The notes under the pieces are model-generated. The model had not been told where the DNA came from and made no database searches. It was given only the letters and a program-made list of their open reading frames with translations. From NCBI GenBank assembly GCA_900541685.1, contig UQKM01000002.1:62001-126000 (forward strand): 64,000 nt of DNA, given 5' to 3'. Below, in pieces: positions 40,476 to 49,545 of this stretch. Made by a program: the position numbers and the translations under genes. Source of the DNA: an uncultured Collinsella sp. (GTDB taxonomy: Bacteria; Actinomycetota; Coriobacteriia; Coriobacteriales; Coriobacteriaceae). Positions within the stretch are counted from its first letter, which is position 1. The number at the start of each line of letters is the position of its first letter.

Positions 40476-40509
40476 AACGGGCGCGAACCGCTGTCGATTC
40501 GCGCCCGTT
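40476..40509 (-). terminator. Terminator of the Ser/Thr-rich membrane protein gene
   Basis: A 12-bp perfect stem (40476-40487 with 40498-40509), 10-base loop; on the minus strand it continues TTTGCC. It separates two leftward genes. Confidence 0.65.
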
Positions 40510-40543
40510 ATACAGGTCGGTTATCTATGAGAGGCAAATGTGC

Positions 40544-41506
40544 TTAGTTGCCCGATGCCGTGCCTTGGCTCGAGTTGTCGGATGTCGTGCCGGACGCGGT
40601 TCCGCTCGAGCTGTTCGAGCTGTTGGTGTTGCTGCTGTCTGCTGTGCCCGTTCCCGAAGTGCTGTCGCTCGTTTGGCCGCCCGTGCTCGGCTGCGAACCG
40701 TCAGTCGTTTGGCTTGAGTCGGTCGTGCCGGACGGCGTGCTGCTGTTGGCCGTAGAGGAATCGGTGCCCTGCGATTGGTTTTGGGTGTTCGAGGACGAAC
40801 TGGCAGAGGTGGAACTGTCTTGCGTATCGTCCGTCTGTGCCTGCTGATTCTGCGACTGGGTGTTGCCATTTGCATCGCTCTCGGTCGTGCGCGACGAAAG
40901 GATCGGCTCGGGACGCTCGCCCAGACCCTCACCGGCGGTGGTTATAAGGATGGCGCCGGCGCAGGCGATAACCGCGACGATGGCGATGGCGATCGAGAAG
41001 ATGATGACCTTCTTTTGCGTCTGGCTGCGCTCTTCCGCCGCCTTGGCGCGTAGGCTGTTGGGGGCGACGCGCGTCGTGGTCGCGCGTCCCGCGACCTGGC
41101 GCATCTCCTGCGTAGTCGCGGCGCCGCCCAGGTGCTCCTCGGCATTAAGCTCAACGGGCTCATAGGCGCCGGCGGGGTAGTCGACGGCGGCGTGCGTACC
41201 TTTGAGGGCTTCGGCGCTGGCAGAGATAAAGTGGCGGTAGACCTGCGAGGACACAACGGTGATGACCGAGCTCACGGCGGCACCAATTACTGAACCAGCG
41301 ATACCAATCTTGGAGGCAAGTGCGACGCTCGTGGCGGCAGCTGCGGCGCCGGCGATGATCTGGGGAATAGAAATGTCGTCGAACAGGCCCTTTTTGGGCG
41401 CGATGGCCATGGTCTGTCCGATGGAATGGTTCTCGTGCACGCCGTTGTTGAGTGATGCCGGCGTCATGACGCGCGTGCGCGGTGCGTCGGTATATTCAGT
41501 CGTCAT
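40544..41506 (-). CDS. Membrane protein with long Ser/Thr/Asn-rich extracellular tail
   Basis: A 320-residue protein. Residues 40-90 contain a hydrophobic Ala/Ile/Val-rich stretch (IIAGAAAAATSVALASKIGIAG and VIGAAVSSVITVVS), residues 160-190 a second membrane helix (VIIFSIAIAIVAVIACAGAILI). The C-terminal 125 residues are almost only Ser, Thr, Asn, Gln, Gly and Asp, without Cys, as in surface linkers or stalks likely to be glycosylated. No sorting signal is seen at the end. ATG 41506 follows GGGAGGACC. Unknown function; similar tailed proteins occur in gut actinobacteria. Confidence 0.75.
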   Translation of the reverse strand: MTTEYTDAPRTRVMTPASLNNGVHENHSIGQTMAIAPKKGLFDDISIPQIIAGAAAAATSVALASKIGIAGSVIGAAVSSVITVVSSQVYRHFISASAEALKGTHAAVDYPAGAYEPVELNAEEHLGGAATTQEMRQVAGRATTTRVAPNSLRAKAAEERSQTQKKVIIFSIAIAIVAVIACAGAILITTAGEGLGERPEPILSSRTTESDANGNTQSQNQQAQTDDTQDSSTSASSSSNTQNQSQGTDSSTANSSTPSGTTDSSQTTDGSQPSTGGQTSDSTSGTGTADSSNTNSSNSSSGTASGTTSDNSSQGTASGN

Positions 41507-41683
41507 ACGGGGTCCTCCCGGTTCGTTTAGTGCTGCGACAGGTTGTTCAGCCTTCAGGGTACCCAGTCGGTGTGAACCGGAGATGGATTCGCCCGCAACA
41601 CCATCAACTCACCAAAGCGCGAAACTTCTCCTCAGGCTGATCGAATGAAGACGGGGCGAATCGTTCGGATGTCGAAAGGAAGG

Positions 41684-41713
41684 TTGACCGGATTTGAAAT
41701 CCCGTGGAATAAT
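41684..41713 (+). promoter_or_regulatory. Promoter of the antiterminator gene
   Basis: TTGACC (41684-41689), 18 bases, AATAAT (41708-41713), 41 bases before the start codon. A small hairpin GGCGC...GCGCC lies in the short leader. Confidence 0.5.
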
Positions 41714-41754
41714 CGGGCTCGCGGCGCTGTTGCTTGCGCCGGGTAGGGAGCGTC

Positions 41755-42591
41755 ATGAAAATCCTTAAGCGGATCAACAACAATACGGTTATCTGCGTAA
41801 ACGCCAAGGGCCGTGAACTCGTGGCAATTGGCCGCGGTATCGGGTTTCCCAATGGCCCCGATGAGGCCACACTCGATAAGATCGAGCGAACCTTCTACGG
41901 TGTCGACTCGCGCTACCTAGCGCTGCTCGACGAGATCGATCCTCAGGTGATGGAGTTCTCCGCCCAGATTGCCGATATCGCTCGCTCCAACATCTCGCGC
42001 GAGCTCTCGGCAAACCTTCCCTTTACCATGGCTGACCATATCGCCTTTGCCATCAAACGCTGCCGCGAGCATATGTTTGTGCAGATGCCGCTCTCCTATG
42101 ATGTGCAGCAGATGTACCCCATTGAGTACAAGATCGCCAAGTTCGCGATCGAGGGCATCAATCGCGGCTTCAACGTCAAGATGCCGCGGGGGGAGGCGAG
42201 CGGTATCGCGCTCTGTATCGTCAACAGCGTGGTCGCCTCGTCTTCAAAGGCCAAATCCAATACGGTGCGTAAGGACGAGGTGATGCTCGAGAGCTTCACC
42301 AAGATTATCGAATCCGAGCTGGGGGTTTGCGTGGACCGCGACGGCTTTGACTTTTGCCGTTATGCCACGCACGTGCGCTACCTGTTAGAACGCGTGCAGA
42401 CAGGAGAGCCCCTCAACACGGAGAACGGCGCGCTTTACGGACCGCTCTGCGAGCAGCATCCCGACGTGGCCGTGTGCGTCGACCGCATGGCCGCGCTTAT
42501 CGAAGAGCGCTTTGACGCCGGGCTCGCCGATGAAGAGAAGGTCTACCTGATGCTCCACGTCAATCGCGTCTGCGCGGGATCTAGGTCCTAA
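41755..42591 (+). CDS. PRD-containing transcription antiterminator (LicT/BglG family)
   Basis: A 278-residue regulator. Residues 1-55 are the RNA-binding CAT domain (KILKRINNNTVICVN, GRELVAIGRGIGF); two PTS regulation domains follow: PRD1 with LPFTMADHIAFAIKRCREHM and PRD2 with DGFDFCRYATHVRYLLERV and LMLHVNRV. The conserved His of the PRDs (DHIAFA, THVRYL, LHVNRV) are the sites of phosphorylation by HPr and EIIB. It should bind the RAT element in the leader of the downstream PTS gene and prevent termination when sugar is available. ATG 41755 after TAGGGAG. Confidence 0.92.
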   Translation: MKILKRINNNTVICVNAKGRELVAIGRGIGFPNGPDEATLDKIERTFYGVDSRYLALLDEIDPQVMEFSAQIADIARSNISRELSANLPFTMADHIAFAIKRCREHMFVQMPLSYDVQQMYPIEYKIAKFAIEGINRGFNVKMPRGEASGIALCIVNSVVASSSKAKSNTVRKDEVMLESFTKIIESELGVCVDRDGFDFCRYATHVRYLLERVQTGEPLNTENGALYGPLCEQHPDVAVCVDRMAALIEERFDAGLADEEKVYLMLHVNRVCAGSRS

Positions 42592-42688
42592 TCGACCGCT
42601 CGCCGCTGAAATTTGACCGTTGGCCGGTTTCGACTTTCGTAAAAGCAACTGTTGGATGTAGTTTCATAGTCACATAAGGTGTTATTCG

Positions 42689-42756
42689 AGAAGAGCCTCG
42701 AAGCATGACGTAGACAGTTCCCTGTCCGCTTTGTGCTTTGGGGCTCTTCTGTTTTT
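42689..42756 (+). terminator. Leader terminator controlled by antitermination
   Basis: AGAAGAGCC (42689-42697) pairs with GGCTCTTCT (42742-42750), then GTTTTT. The 5' arm also lies in a competing hairpin TTCGAG...CTCGAA (42685-42701), as in RAT/terminator overlaps of BglG/LicT systems. Located between the antiterminator gene and the PTS gene. Confidence 0.7.
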
Positions 42757-42858
42757 GTCTTCTTCTTGCTTTTCTCGATTTGCCTCGTGTCAGGCCTGCC
42801 GTAATCGGTTCTTCGCGTGTGCGCAAACGGGAAGACAGAAAAGCAAGGGAGTTCAGCT

Positions 42859-44283
42859 ATGACTGACAATAAGAAAATCGCAGCGGACGTGCTCGAGGCC
42901 GTCGGTGGCAAGGAGAACGTGACGTTTGTTGCGCACTGTATGACGCGCCTGCGTTTTAACCTCAAAGATATCGATGCCCCCGATATCAAAGAAGTGAAGA
43001 AGAATGGCGGTGTGTTGGGTGCTCAAATCTCCGGAGGGCAGTTCCAGGTAATCGTGGGCCAAAACGTGCCCAAGGTTTATGACGAGCTCTGCAAGATCGG
43101 CGGCTTTGCCAAGCAGGACGCCATCGACGAGAACCTTGATGCTCCTAAGCAGAAGCTCACACCTAAGGTTATTGGCAATAACATCCTCAACTACCTGTCA
43201 AGCTCCATGGTGCCTATGATCCCCGTCCTAATGTGTGCTGGCCTGTTCAAGACCGTAGCGGTGGTGCTGGGACCTACGATGGCGGGCGTGCTGTCCGACA
43301 CAAGCGACCTTTATGTTCTGATGAACATGGTTTATGACGCAGCGTTCTATTTTATCCCCATCTACCTTGGTTATAATGCGGCTAAGAACATTGGCGTAAC
43401 GCCTGTCCTCGGTGCCTTTATGGGCGGCATTCTTATCGACCCGACCATGATTCAGCTTGCGACCGATGGAGCTCAGTTCTCCGTTTATGGCATTCCCTGC
43501 GTCGCCGCAAACTACACAAAGACGGTCCTTCCCATTCTTCTGTCCGTGTGGGCGATGAGTTATATCGAGCGCTTCTTCCGCAAATATGTGCCAGATACCC
43601 TTTCAACGGTTTTCGCGCCTTTCCTTACCATGGTCGTCGCTGTTCCTGTGTCTCTCTGCGCTCTCGCCCCTGTTGGTTCATGGGCCGGTAATGCCCTCGC
43701 CGCCGGTTTTGAGTTCCTTGGTACTTCCGGTGGTATCGCCGCCATCCTCGGAGGAGGTATTCTGGCGGGTCTTTGGTGCCCAATGATTATTACCGGCATG
43801 CATGTGGCGGTTGCGATGATTGCCATCGCTAACTATATGACTGTGGGAACCGACAGCTTTGTTTTGGTTGCGACGGGCGTTAGCCTTTGGGCGACCTTCG
43901 GCTGCGAGGTGGCGACCTGGCTCAAGCTGCGCGATAAAGACGAGAAGAGCATGGCATTCGGCTATTTGGTTGCAAACATTGTCGGAGGCGTCGGCGAGCC
44001 TTTCATCTACGGCATGATGCTGCGCTATCGCCGCGTGTTTGTCTGGAAGATTATCGGATCCTTTGTTGCCGGTGCGCTTGCAATCGCTCTCGGAGCCACG
44101 GTTTATACTGCCGGCGCGGCATCTAACTTCTTGGAGTTCCTCGCGTTTGCGGGCGGCGGGCCCCAGAATCTCATCAACTTTGGAATCGCTGCTGGTGCAG
44201 GCTTCCTTGTGAGCGCCTTGGGCACGTATTTCCTGGGCTTTACGGCGGATGAGCTCGAGAATGGCCCCGTTTCCGAGCGTTAA
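42859..44283 (+). CDS. PTS sugar transporter EIIBC, glucose/beta-glucoside superfamily
   Basis: A 474-residue PTS permease. EIIB is residues 1-90 with the phosphocysteine in HCMTRLRFNL (Cys 27); EIIC (residues 105-460) has about ten hydrophobic segments, MVPMIPVLMCAGLFKTV, GCEVATWLKLRDK and the sugar-site motif GGVGEPFIYGMMLRYRR. No EIIA domain is attached and none is encoded nearby, so phosphate must come from an EIIA elsewhere. Sugar specificity is not readable; beta-glucoside, sucrose and N-acetylmuramate carriers share this layout. Expression is set by the upstream antiterminator. ATG 42859, with AAGGGAG upstream. Confidence 0.9.
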   Translation: MTDNKKIAADVLEAVGGKENVTFVAHCMTRLRFNLKDIDAPDIKEVKKNGGVLGAQISGGQFQVIVGQNVPKVYDELCKIGGFAKQDAIDENLDAPKQKLTPKVIGNNILNYLSSSMVPMIPVLMCAGLFKTVAVVLGPTMAGVLSDTSDLYVLMNMVYDAAFYFIPIYLGYNAAKNIGVTPVLGAFMGGILIDPTMIQLATDGAQFSVYGIPCVAANYTKTVLPILLSVWAMSYIERFFRKYVPDTLSTVFAPFLTMVVAVPVSLCALAPVGSWAGNALAAGFEFLGTSGGIAAILGGGILAGLWCPMIITGMHVAVAMIAIANYMTVGTDSFVLVATGVSLWATFGCEVATWLKLRDKDEKSMAFGYLVANIVGGVGEPFIYGMMLRYRRVFVWKIIGSFVAGALAIALGATVYTAGAASNFLEFLAFAGGGPQNLINFGIAAGAGFLVSALGTYFLGFTADELENGPVSER

Positions 44284-44317
44284 GTTTTCTACGGCCTGCG
44301 TGTGGCAGGACGCATTG

Positions 44318-44347
44318 GAAGGGCGTCCATGACGCCCTTCTCTTGTT
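44318..44347 (+). terminator. Terminator after the PTS gene
   Basis: A perfect 10-bp stem (44318-44327 with 44331-44340) and a T-rich tail (TCTTGTT). Confidence 0.7.
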
Positions 44348-44401
44348 GTATTTCTATTTCCGATGTTTGGGCGGCGTGTGCCGCGAAGAGTTGGAGTTGG
44401 A

Positions 44402-45613
44402 ATGAACATAGAGTTTGGAATCTCGAAGATTGACGTAACACCCCAGTCTCCTTGCCGCATGGGCGGCTACAACAGAAAAGGTGCCTGGACGGATGTTCTT
44501 GATCCTATTGAGGTCAACGCTAGCGCTGTCTGTGTTGATCTTGTCCCGTTTATTCTTATCGAGCTCGATTCAATAATGGTGTCGAAAGAATTTTCCCTTT
44601 CGGTCAAGAACGCCGTATCGTCAAAAACGGGCATCGATTCGAGCAATATCGTCGTCGCATGCATTCATACCCATTCTGCACCATGCTATTTTAAGCTTGC
44701 CTACGAGGACACGTTACCTGAAACCGAATTGACGAGTGATTTGACTGGCTTGGCTACCGAGGCGGCGGTATCTGCATGGGCGTCCAGGTCGAAGGCGACC
44801 GTATCGATGGAGATGTTAGGCATCGAGGGACTGTACGGGAATCGAAATGTTCAGGGCGGTCCGGCCGATAAACAGGTAAGTATTTTCTCGTTTGAGGACG
44901 CTCAAGGCGGTCGCCCAATTGGAAAAATGCTGTTCATGTCCGCTCATCCTACCATCCTTAATGGGAAAAGCGCCGTCCTCTCTGCTGATTTGATTGGGCA
45001 TGTCAGGCAGCGTTTGGAGAGGAAATATGGCTGTCCTGTACTTTGCGTCAACGGAACGTGCGGGGATGTGTCGACGCGTTTCTATCGGCAAGGGGAGGGA
45101 GTTGCCGAACTCGAGCGCACGGCTAACGAACTTTGCGCTCAAATTGAATCCAAGCGTGAGCGCGCGGCACTCAGAGTTGATACTCCGCGTTGGGGCTCTA
45201 TCAGCATGAAGAGTGTCTACGATGCAAAAACAGATCCGGATTGGATCGAGATGACCAATCGGGTAGAGGCTATGGATGCGAGCCCGATGCGAGACTTTCT
45301 CCTTAAGCGGCAACAACTTAAGCTCTCGATGGGGAAAATCGAGCTTGAGCTTCCGAGCCAGTTTGCGGTAATTGGTAACTGCATTTTTATCACGATGCCA
45401 TGCGATACGTGTAGCACATTAGGCTTGGATTTTAAGAGGGCGTTTAGCCAATACAACGTCTTTGTTATCGGCTATGCGAACACGTACTGCAACTACCTTG
45501 TGCCTCAGGAAGACTACGGCAAGTATTTTGAAACCTACAACTCGCGAACGCCGCGCGGGGTTGCCGATGCGTTCGTTGCGCGAATCATTCAGGCGGTCGG
45601 TGCCGCGCTATAG
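44402..45613 (+). CDS. Neutral/alkaline ceramidase-like hydrolase
   Basis: A 403-residue protein with the N-terminal catalytic layout of neutral/alkaline non-lysosomal ceramidases: FGISKIDVTPQSPCRMGGY at the start, VVACIHTHSAPCYF (zinc His pair) near 90, MSAHPTILNG near 190, VNGTCGDVSTRFYR near 225 and GYANTYCNYLVPQEDYGKYFETYNSR near 365. Known enzymes release fatty acid from ceramide and have about 650-750 residues with a signal peptide; this one is shorter and has none, so it is probably cytoplasmic and may act on another N-acyl compound. Less GC-rich and less biased than neighbours, a hint of transfer. GTTGGAGTTGG precedes ATG 44402. Confidence 0.75.
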   Translation: MNIEFGISKIDVTPQSPCRMGGYNRKGAWTDVLDPIEVNASAVCVDLVPFILIELDSIMVSKEFSLSVKNAVSSKTGIDSSNIVVACIHTHSAPCYFKLAYEDTLPETELTSDLTGLATEAAVSAWASRSKATVSMEMLGIEGLYGNRNVQGGPADKQVSIFSFEDAQGGRPIGKMLFMSAHPTILNGKSAVLSADLIGHVRQRLERKYGCPVLCVNGTCGDVSTRFYRQGEGVAELERTANELCAQIESKRERAALRVDTPRWGSISMKSVYDAKTDPDWIEMTNRVEAMDASPMRDFLLKRQQLKLSMGKIELELPSQFAVIGNCIFITMPCDTCSTLGLDFKRAFSQYNVFVIGYANTYCNYLVPQEDYGKYFETYNSRTPRGVADAFVARIIQAVGAAL

Positions 45614-45671
45614 CAGGCGCTATAGACCATCGTGGTAGATGAACCGGTCAGGATTATACGGAGCATGTATT

Positions 45672-46580
45672 GTGTCAATCATTGAACCTCTCATCCAACA
45701 AGTCCTTATCATGTTTTTGCTCATGGGAATGGGCTACGCTCTAAACCGCTTGGGCATATTGAGCGAGCAGGCTGCAATAGAATTCGGAAAGTTGCTCATC
45801 AACCTTGTGATTCCCGCAATCATTCTCAAATCATTTTGGATCGAGTATTCGTTTCAGAGGATGTATGAGTTGGGAATGACCTTAATGCTGTCGGCGGCGA
45901 TGTTGTTGCTCGCTTGCGTTGTTGCCCGCCTGTTGTTCAGGGGCCGTCCCATCGACATTTTTGCTGCGGCATTCTCGAATGCTGGATTTGTGGGAATACC
46001 CCTTGTTGAAGCGGCGCTTGGAAAAGATGCCGTGTTTTTCATCACGTGCATGATCGCTCTTCTCAATGCCATGCAATGGACATACGGGCAGTATCTGCTG
46101 TCGGGGTCTAAAAAATGTATGAGTCCTAAAGCGATCCTGACAAGTCCAATGGTCATGGCTTTATTGGGCGGTTTCTTGTTTTTTATCCTTCGTGTCCCAA
46201 CGGTCCCTCTGGCACAGTCAGTGCTTTCGTATATCTCGGGGCTCAACACTCCGCTAGCAATGATGACTCTCGGTATCTATCTTGCTCAGTCTGATTTGAT
46301 GGCGCTCCTGAGGGCGAAAAGCTTGTTTGCCGTCTCATCGGTCAGGCTGCTTGTCATTCCGATTCTTTCGCTCCTGTTCCTATGTCTCTTTCCATGTGAT
46401 AGGTCAATTAAGATGGCGCTGCTGATTGCGGCTGCGACCCCCACCGGCGCGAATGTAGCTATCTTTGCCCAGCAGCATAATAAGGACTATCGATATGCAT
46501 GTGGAACAGTCTGTGTTACCACCCTTCTGTCTATGTTCACTATGCCAGCGATAGTGTCCTTGTCTCAGCTAGTGCTCTAG
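45672..46580 (+). CDS. AEC family transporter (auxin efflux carrier type)
   Basis: A 302-residue membrane protein with ten hydrophobic segments. MFLLMGMGYALNRLGILSEQAAIEFGKLLINLVIPAIIL (in pieces), AAFSNAGFVGIPLVEAALG and AAATPTGANVAIFAQQHNKD are family marks; the NxGFxGxP and TPTGAN motifs line the transport site. Members carry malate, malonate or other organic anions. GTG start at 45672 with GGAG 8 bases upstream, preferred over an ATG at 45639 with no site. Likely same transcript as the ceramidase-like gene (58 bases apart); could export or import the product. Confidence 0.83.
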   Translation: MSIIEPLIQQVLIMFLLMGMGYALNRLGILSEQAAIEFGKLLINLVIPAIILKSFWIEYSFQRMYELGMTLMLSAAMLLLACVVARLLFRGRPIDIFAAAFSNAGFVGIPLVEAALGKDAVFFITCMIALLNAMQWTYGQYLLSGSKKCMSPKAILTSPMVMALLGGFLFFILRVPTVPLAQSVLSYISGLNTPLAMMTLGIYLAQSDLMALLRAKSLFAVSSVRLLVIPILSLLFLCLFPCDRSIKMALLIAAATPTGANVAIFAQQHNKDYRYACGTVCVTTLLSMFTMPAIVSLSQLVL

Positions 46581-46763
46581 GCGCTATGCCACGCACCTGC
46601 GGATGAACGCTTCGTGGCGGTCGATTATGGCCGGGGCCCAACAATCCGGACCGCCGTCGATCGTGCTGGCAACAGATGCTATCAACTCATCAAGGGGGCT
46701 TGCTATCATTGGCGCACTAGCTTGATGCTAAACTGAATTAATGATTGCGAGGTGGTTTACGTG

Positions 46764-47033
46764 ATGTACCCGTATATGACATTCGAAGATGGTACCGAGG
46801 TCATTCATTCTGACCTGATCACAGATGGCGATATCGAAAAGGTCATCGTGCATTTTGAACGACCGACGGCAGAGGGTTTCGACTCCGCTCGTTGCGAGCT
46901 GCCTTCTTACAATTGGACCATGTGGGAGGGGCGTTTTACCGACGAGGAGAAGCGAGGTTTTGAGACTTTTCTGAGCAATAACGCCCATCTGCTGTATCGC
47001 TACGCCGCAAACGGAGGAGCTAAAGTTGCCTAG
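46764..47033 (+). CDS. Small conserved protein next to DUF4160
   Basis: An 89-residue acidic protein (MTFEDGTEVIHSDL, VIVHFERPTAEGFDSARCELPSYNW, FTDEEKRGFETFLSNNAHLLYRYAA). It belongs to a family that I associate with DUF4160 partners but cannot name. AGGTGG lies 8 bases before the ATG; a GTG at 46761 is possible. It overlaps the next gene by 8 bases, so the two proteins are translationally coupled and probably form a pair, in the manner of DUF2442/DUF4160 modules. Confidence 0.7.
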   Translation: MYPYMTFEDGTEVIHSDLITDGDIEKVIVHFERPTAEGFDSARCELPSYNWTMWEGRFTDEEKRGFETFLSNNAHLLYRYAANGGAKVA

Positions 47034-47304
47034 CCTTTTTCTTATTGGCGGCTATCGGGTCTTCTTTTGGTCCAATGAAGCGGGCGAGCCAATCCATGTC
47101 CATGTTTGCAAGGGGACGCCTTCAGATAACTCGGCCAAAATCTGGCTGACTCGAAGAGGTGGCTGCATTGTCGCTAATAACAAAGCGAAGATCCCCCGGA
47201 GCACGCTTGATGACCTCTGTGAAATCATCGCCGCTCAGCATGAATTGATTTGCTCTAAATGGAAGGCATTTTTCCTTGTGGACGAGATCTCGTTCTACTG
47301 CTAA
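47026..47304 (+). CDS. DUF4160 domain protein
   Basis: A 92-residue protein with the DUF4160 opening PSLFLIGGYRVFFWSNEAGEPIHVHV and a later SAKIWL, matching this small family. TTG start at 47026 with GGAGG 8 bases before; there is no ATG alternative that keeps the conserved beginning. DUF4160 proteins are generally encoded with a small partner and have been suspected to be toxin-antitoxin-like; no activity is established. The last in its unit. Confidence 0.78.
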   Translation: MPSLFLIGGYRVFFWSNEAGEPIHVHVCKGTPSDNSAKIWLTRRGGCIVANNKAKIPRSTLDDLCEIIAAQHELICSKWKAFFLVDEISFYC

Positions 47305-47438
47305 ACGTCATCCCGGCTTCTCTTTTCCAATTTTAATCATGAGCTTGTCCCATCTGTGCTGATTGAACTTGACAGTACAATGGAGGCGGACTTTCTTGCC
47401 GCTGCTCGTTGCGGCTAAACGGATGTGTTGGAGCTCGC

Positions 47439-49427
47439 ATGAACGATTTTCTAAACGGTCAAGTTAAGAACGACGGCTTTTTGCGTGTGGCGGCGGCCTC
47501 GCCCAAGATTCGCGTTGCCGATGTCGAGGGCAATGCCGAGGTTGCGTTGGCGGCTGTTCGTGAGGCTGCCGAGCGTGGCGTTCGCGCGCTGGTGCTGCCC
47601 GAGCTTAATCTGTGCGGCTATACCGCGGCTGACCTGTTCCATAACCGCACACTACTGCATGCCTGCGAGGCGGCACTTGAGTTTATCCTCGATGGAACCC
47701 GTGAGTTGCCGATCGTCTTTACCGTTGGCTTGCCCGTTGCGGTGGCAGAAAACATCTACAACTGCGCCGCCGTGTGCTGCGCGGGCGAGCTTTTGGGCCT
47801 TACGGCCAAGAAGTATCTGCCTAACTATGGCGAGTTCTATGAGCGCCGTTGGTTTGCTCCGGCGCCTGCGGATCCCGTGTGGGTTGATTTTGCCGGTCAG
47901 GGTCCGGTCCCGCTTGGCTCGGGGCTTATCTACCGCTGCTGTGATGAGGGCGCCGAGGACCTGGTGCTGGGTGTTGAGGTCTGTGAGGACCTGTGGGTGC
48001 CGGCACCCCCGTCGACCGAGATGGCGCTTGCCAGTGCGACGGTGATCCTCAACCCGTCGGCCTCGGACGAGATCATCGGCAAGGCGGATTACCGCCGCGG
48101 CCTTATCTCTAACCAAAGCGCGCGCCTGTACTGCGCCTATGCCTATGCAGACGCGAGCGAGGGCGAGTCCACGACCGATATGGTCTTTGCGGGCGAGAAC
48201 CTTATCTACGAAAACGGCTCCAAGCTTGCCGCGACCAAACTGCTTACCTGCGATATGGCCATCGCCGACGTTGACCTTGACCGTCTGGTTGCCGAGCGCC
48301 GCCGCTCGACGACGTGGACGCGCGCCGACGATGCGCCGGAGGCCACGACCGTTGAGTTTTCGTTTGAGGGCGTGCTGACAGACGAACCTGTCCTGCGCAA
48401 CGCCTGCGACATCGACCGCGTCTTCCCCCGCGCGCCCTTTGTGCCGGCCGACCACGGTGATCTGGCCGAGCGCTGTGAGACTATTCTCAATCTGCAGACT
48501 GCTGGCCTCAAGACCCGCCTTGCCCACACGGGCACCAAGGCTGCGGTCATCGGCCTTTCGGGCGGCTTGGACTCCACGCTGGCGCTGCTTGTGACCGTGC
48601 GTGCCTTCGATGTGCTGGGGCTGCCGCGCACGGGTATCACGGCGGTCTCCATGCCAGGTTTTGGCACGACGCATCGCACCAAGTCGAATGCCGAGTCGCT
48701 CGCCCGCGACCTAGGCGTGAGCTTCCGCGAGGTTTCAATCCATGCAGCCGTGGAGCAGCACTTCAGGGACATTGAGCACGATCCGGCCGTCCAGGACGTG
48801 ACCTACGAGAACAGCCAGGCGCGCGAGCGTACGCAGATTCTGATGGATTTGGCCAACCAGGCTGGCGGTTTTGTCATCGGCACGGGCGATCTGTCAGAGC
48901 TGGCGCTCGGCTGGGCTACCTATAACGGCGACCACATGAGCATGTACGCCGTCAACGCGAGCGTGCCCAAGACGCTTGTGCGTCATCTGGTGCGTTATGC
49001 GGCTGATGTCTTTGGCGGGCGTATTGCCGAGGTGCTGCTCGATATCCTCGATACGCCGGTGTCCCCCGAGCTTCTGCCACCAACGGGCGATGGCGAGATT
49101 GCGCAGAAGACCGAGGATTTGGTGGGCCCGTATGAGCTGCACGACTACTTCCTCTACTACCTGCTGCGTTTTGGCTTTGAGCCGGGCAAGATCTACCGCA
49201 TGGCGCTCAAGAGCTTCGAGGGCGTCTACGACGCCAAGACCGTCCGCGCGTGGTTGCGTACGTTCTATCGTCGCTTCTTTGCCCAGCAGTTTAAGCGCAG
49301 CTGCTTGCCCGATGGTCCCAAGGTGGGCTCGGTGACGCTCAGCCCGCGCGGCGATTGGCGTATGCCGAGTGACGCCAGCTCGCGTTTGTGGCTTGCGCAG
49401 ATCGACGCGCTCAATGCAATTGACTAA
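47439..49427 (+). CDS. nadE: Glutamine-dependent NAD+ synthase
   Basis: A 662-residue two-domain enzyme that makes NAD+ from deamido-NAD+, ATP and glutamine. Residues 1-290 are the nitrilase-type glutaminase with its triad Glu (LVLPELNLCGYTAADLF), Lys (TAKKYLPNYGEFYERR) and Cys (GVEVCEDLWVP). Residues 360-640 are the synthetase, with the PP-loop GLSGGLDSTLALLV and FVIGTGDLSELALGWATYNGDHMSMY. Length is usual for the bacterial/long type. ATG 47439 follows TTGGAG. The preceding genes are on the same strand but unrelated; a strong terminator follows. Confidence 0.94.
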   Translation: MNDFLNGQVKNDGFLRVAAASPKIRVADVEGNAEVALAAVREAAERGVRALVLPELNLCGYTAADLFHNRTLLHACEAALEFILDGTRELPIVFTVGLPVAVAENIYNCAAVCCAGELLGLTAKKYLPNYGEFYERRWFAPAPADPVWVDFAGQGPVPLGSGLIYRCCDEGAEDLVLGVEVCEDLWVPAPPSTEMALASATVILNPSASDEIIGKADYRRGLISNQSARLYCAYAYADASEGESTTDMVFAGENLIYENGSKLAATKLLTCDMAIADVDLDRLVAERRRSTTWTRADDAPEATTVEFSFEGVLTDEPVLRNACDIDRVFPRAPFVPADHGDLAERCETILNLQTAGLKTRLAHTGTKAAVIGLSGGLDSTLALLVTVRAFDVLGLPRTGITAVSMPGFGTTHRTKSNAESLARDLGVSFREVSIHAAVEQHFRDIEHDPAVQDVTYENSQARERTQILMDLANQAGGFVIGTGDLSELALGWATYNGDHMSMYAVNASVPKTLVRHLVRYAADVFGGRIAEVLLDILDTPVSPELLPPTGDGEIAQKTEDLVGPYELHDYFLYYLLRFGFEPGKIYRMALKSFEGVYDAKTVRAWLRTFYRRFFAQQFKRSCLPDGPKVGSVTLSPRGDWRMPSDASSRLWLAQIDALNAID

Positions 49428-49495
49428 GGTTGGCTAAATTGAACCAATGCGGGGTTTGTAAGCGTTACACTTTTGCAATCTGATGGCCCGTATCG

Positions 49496-49527
49496 CGCGG
49501 CGCTCTTGTCGGAGCGCCGCGTTTTTT
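49496..49527 (+). terminator. Terminator of nadE
   Basis: A perfect 10-bp stem (49496-49505 with 49512-49521), 6-base loop, six T residues. Confidence 0.88.
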
Positions 49528-49545
49528 ATATCGAAAGGTGGCACC

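Noticed and set aside
46587..46617. Hairpin GCCACG...CGTGGC after the AEC gene as a terminator
   Set aside because: Six-base stem with a long loop and no T-run; too weak to call.
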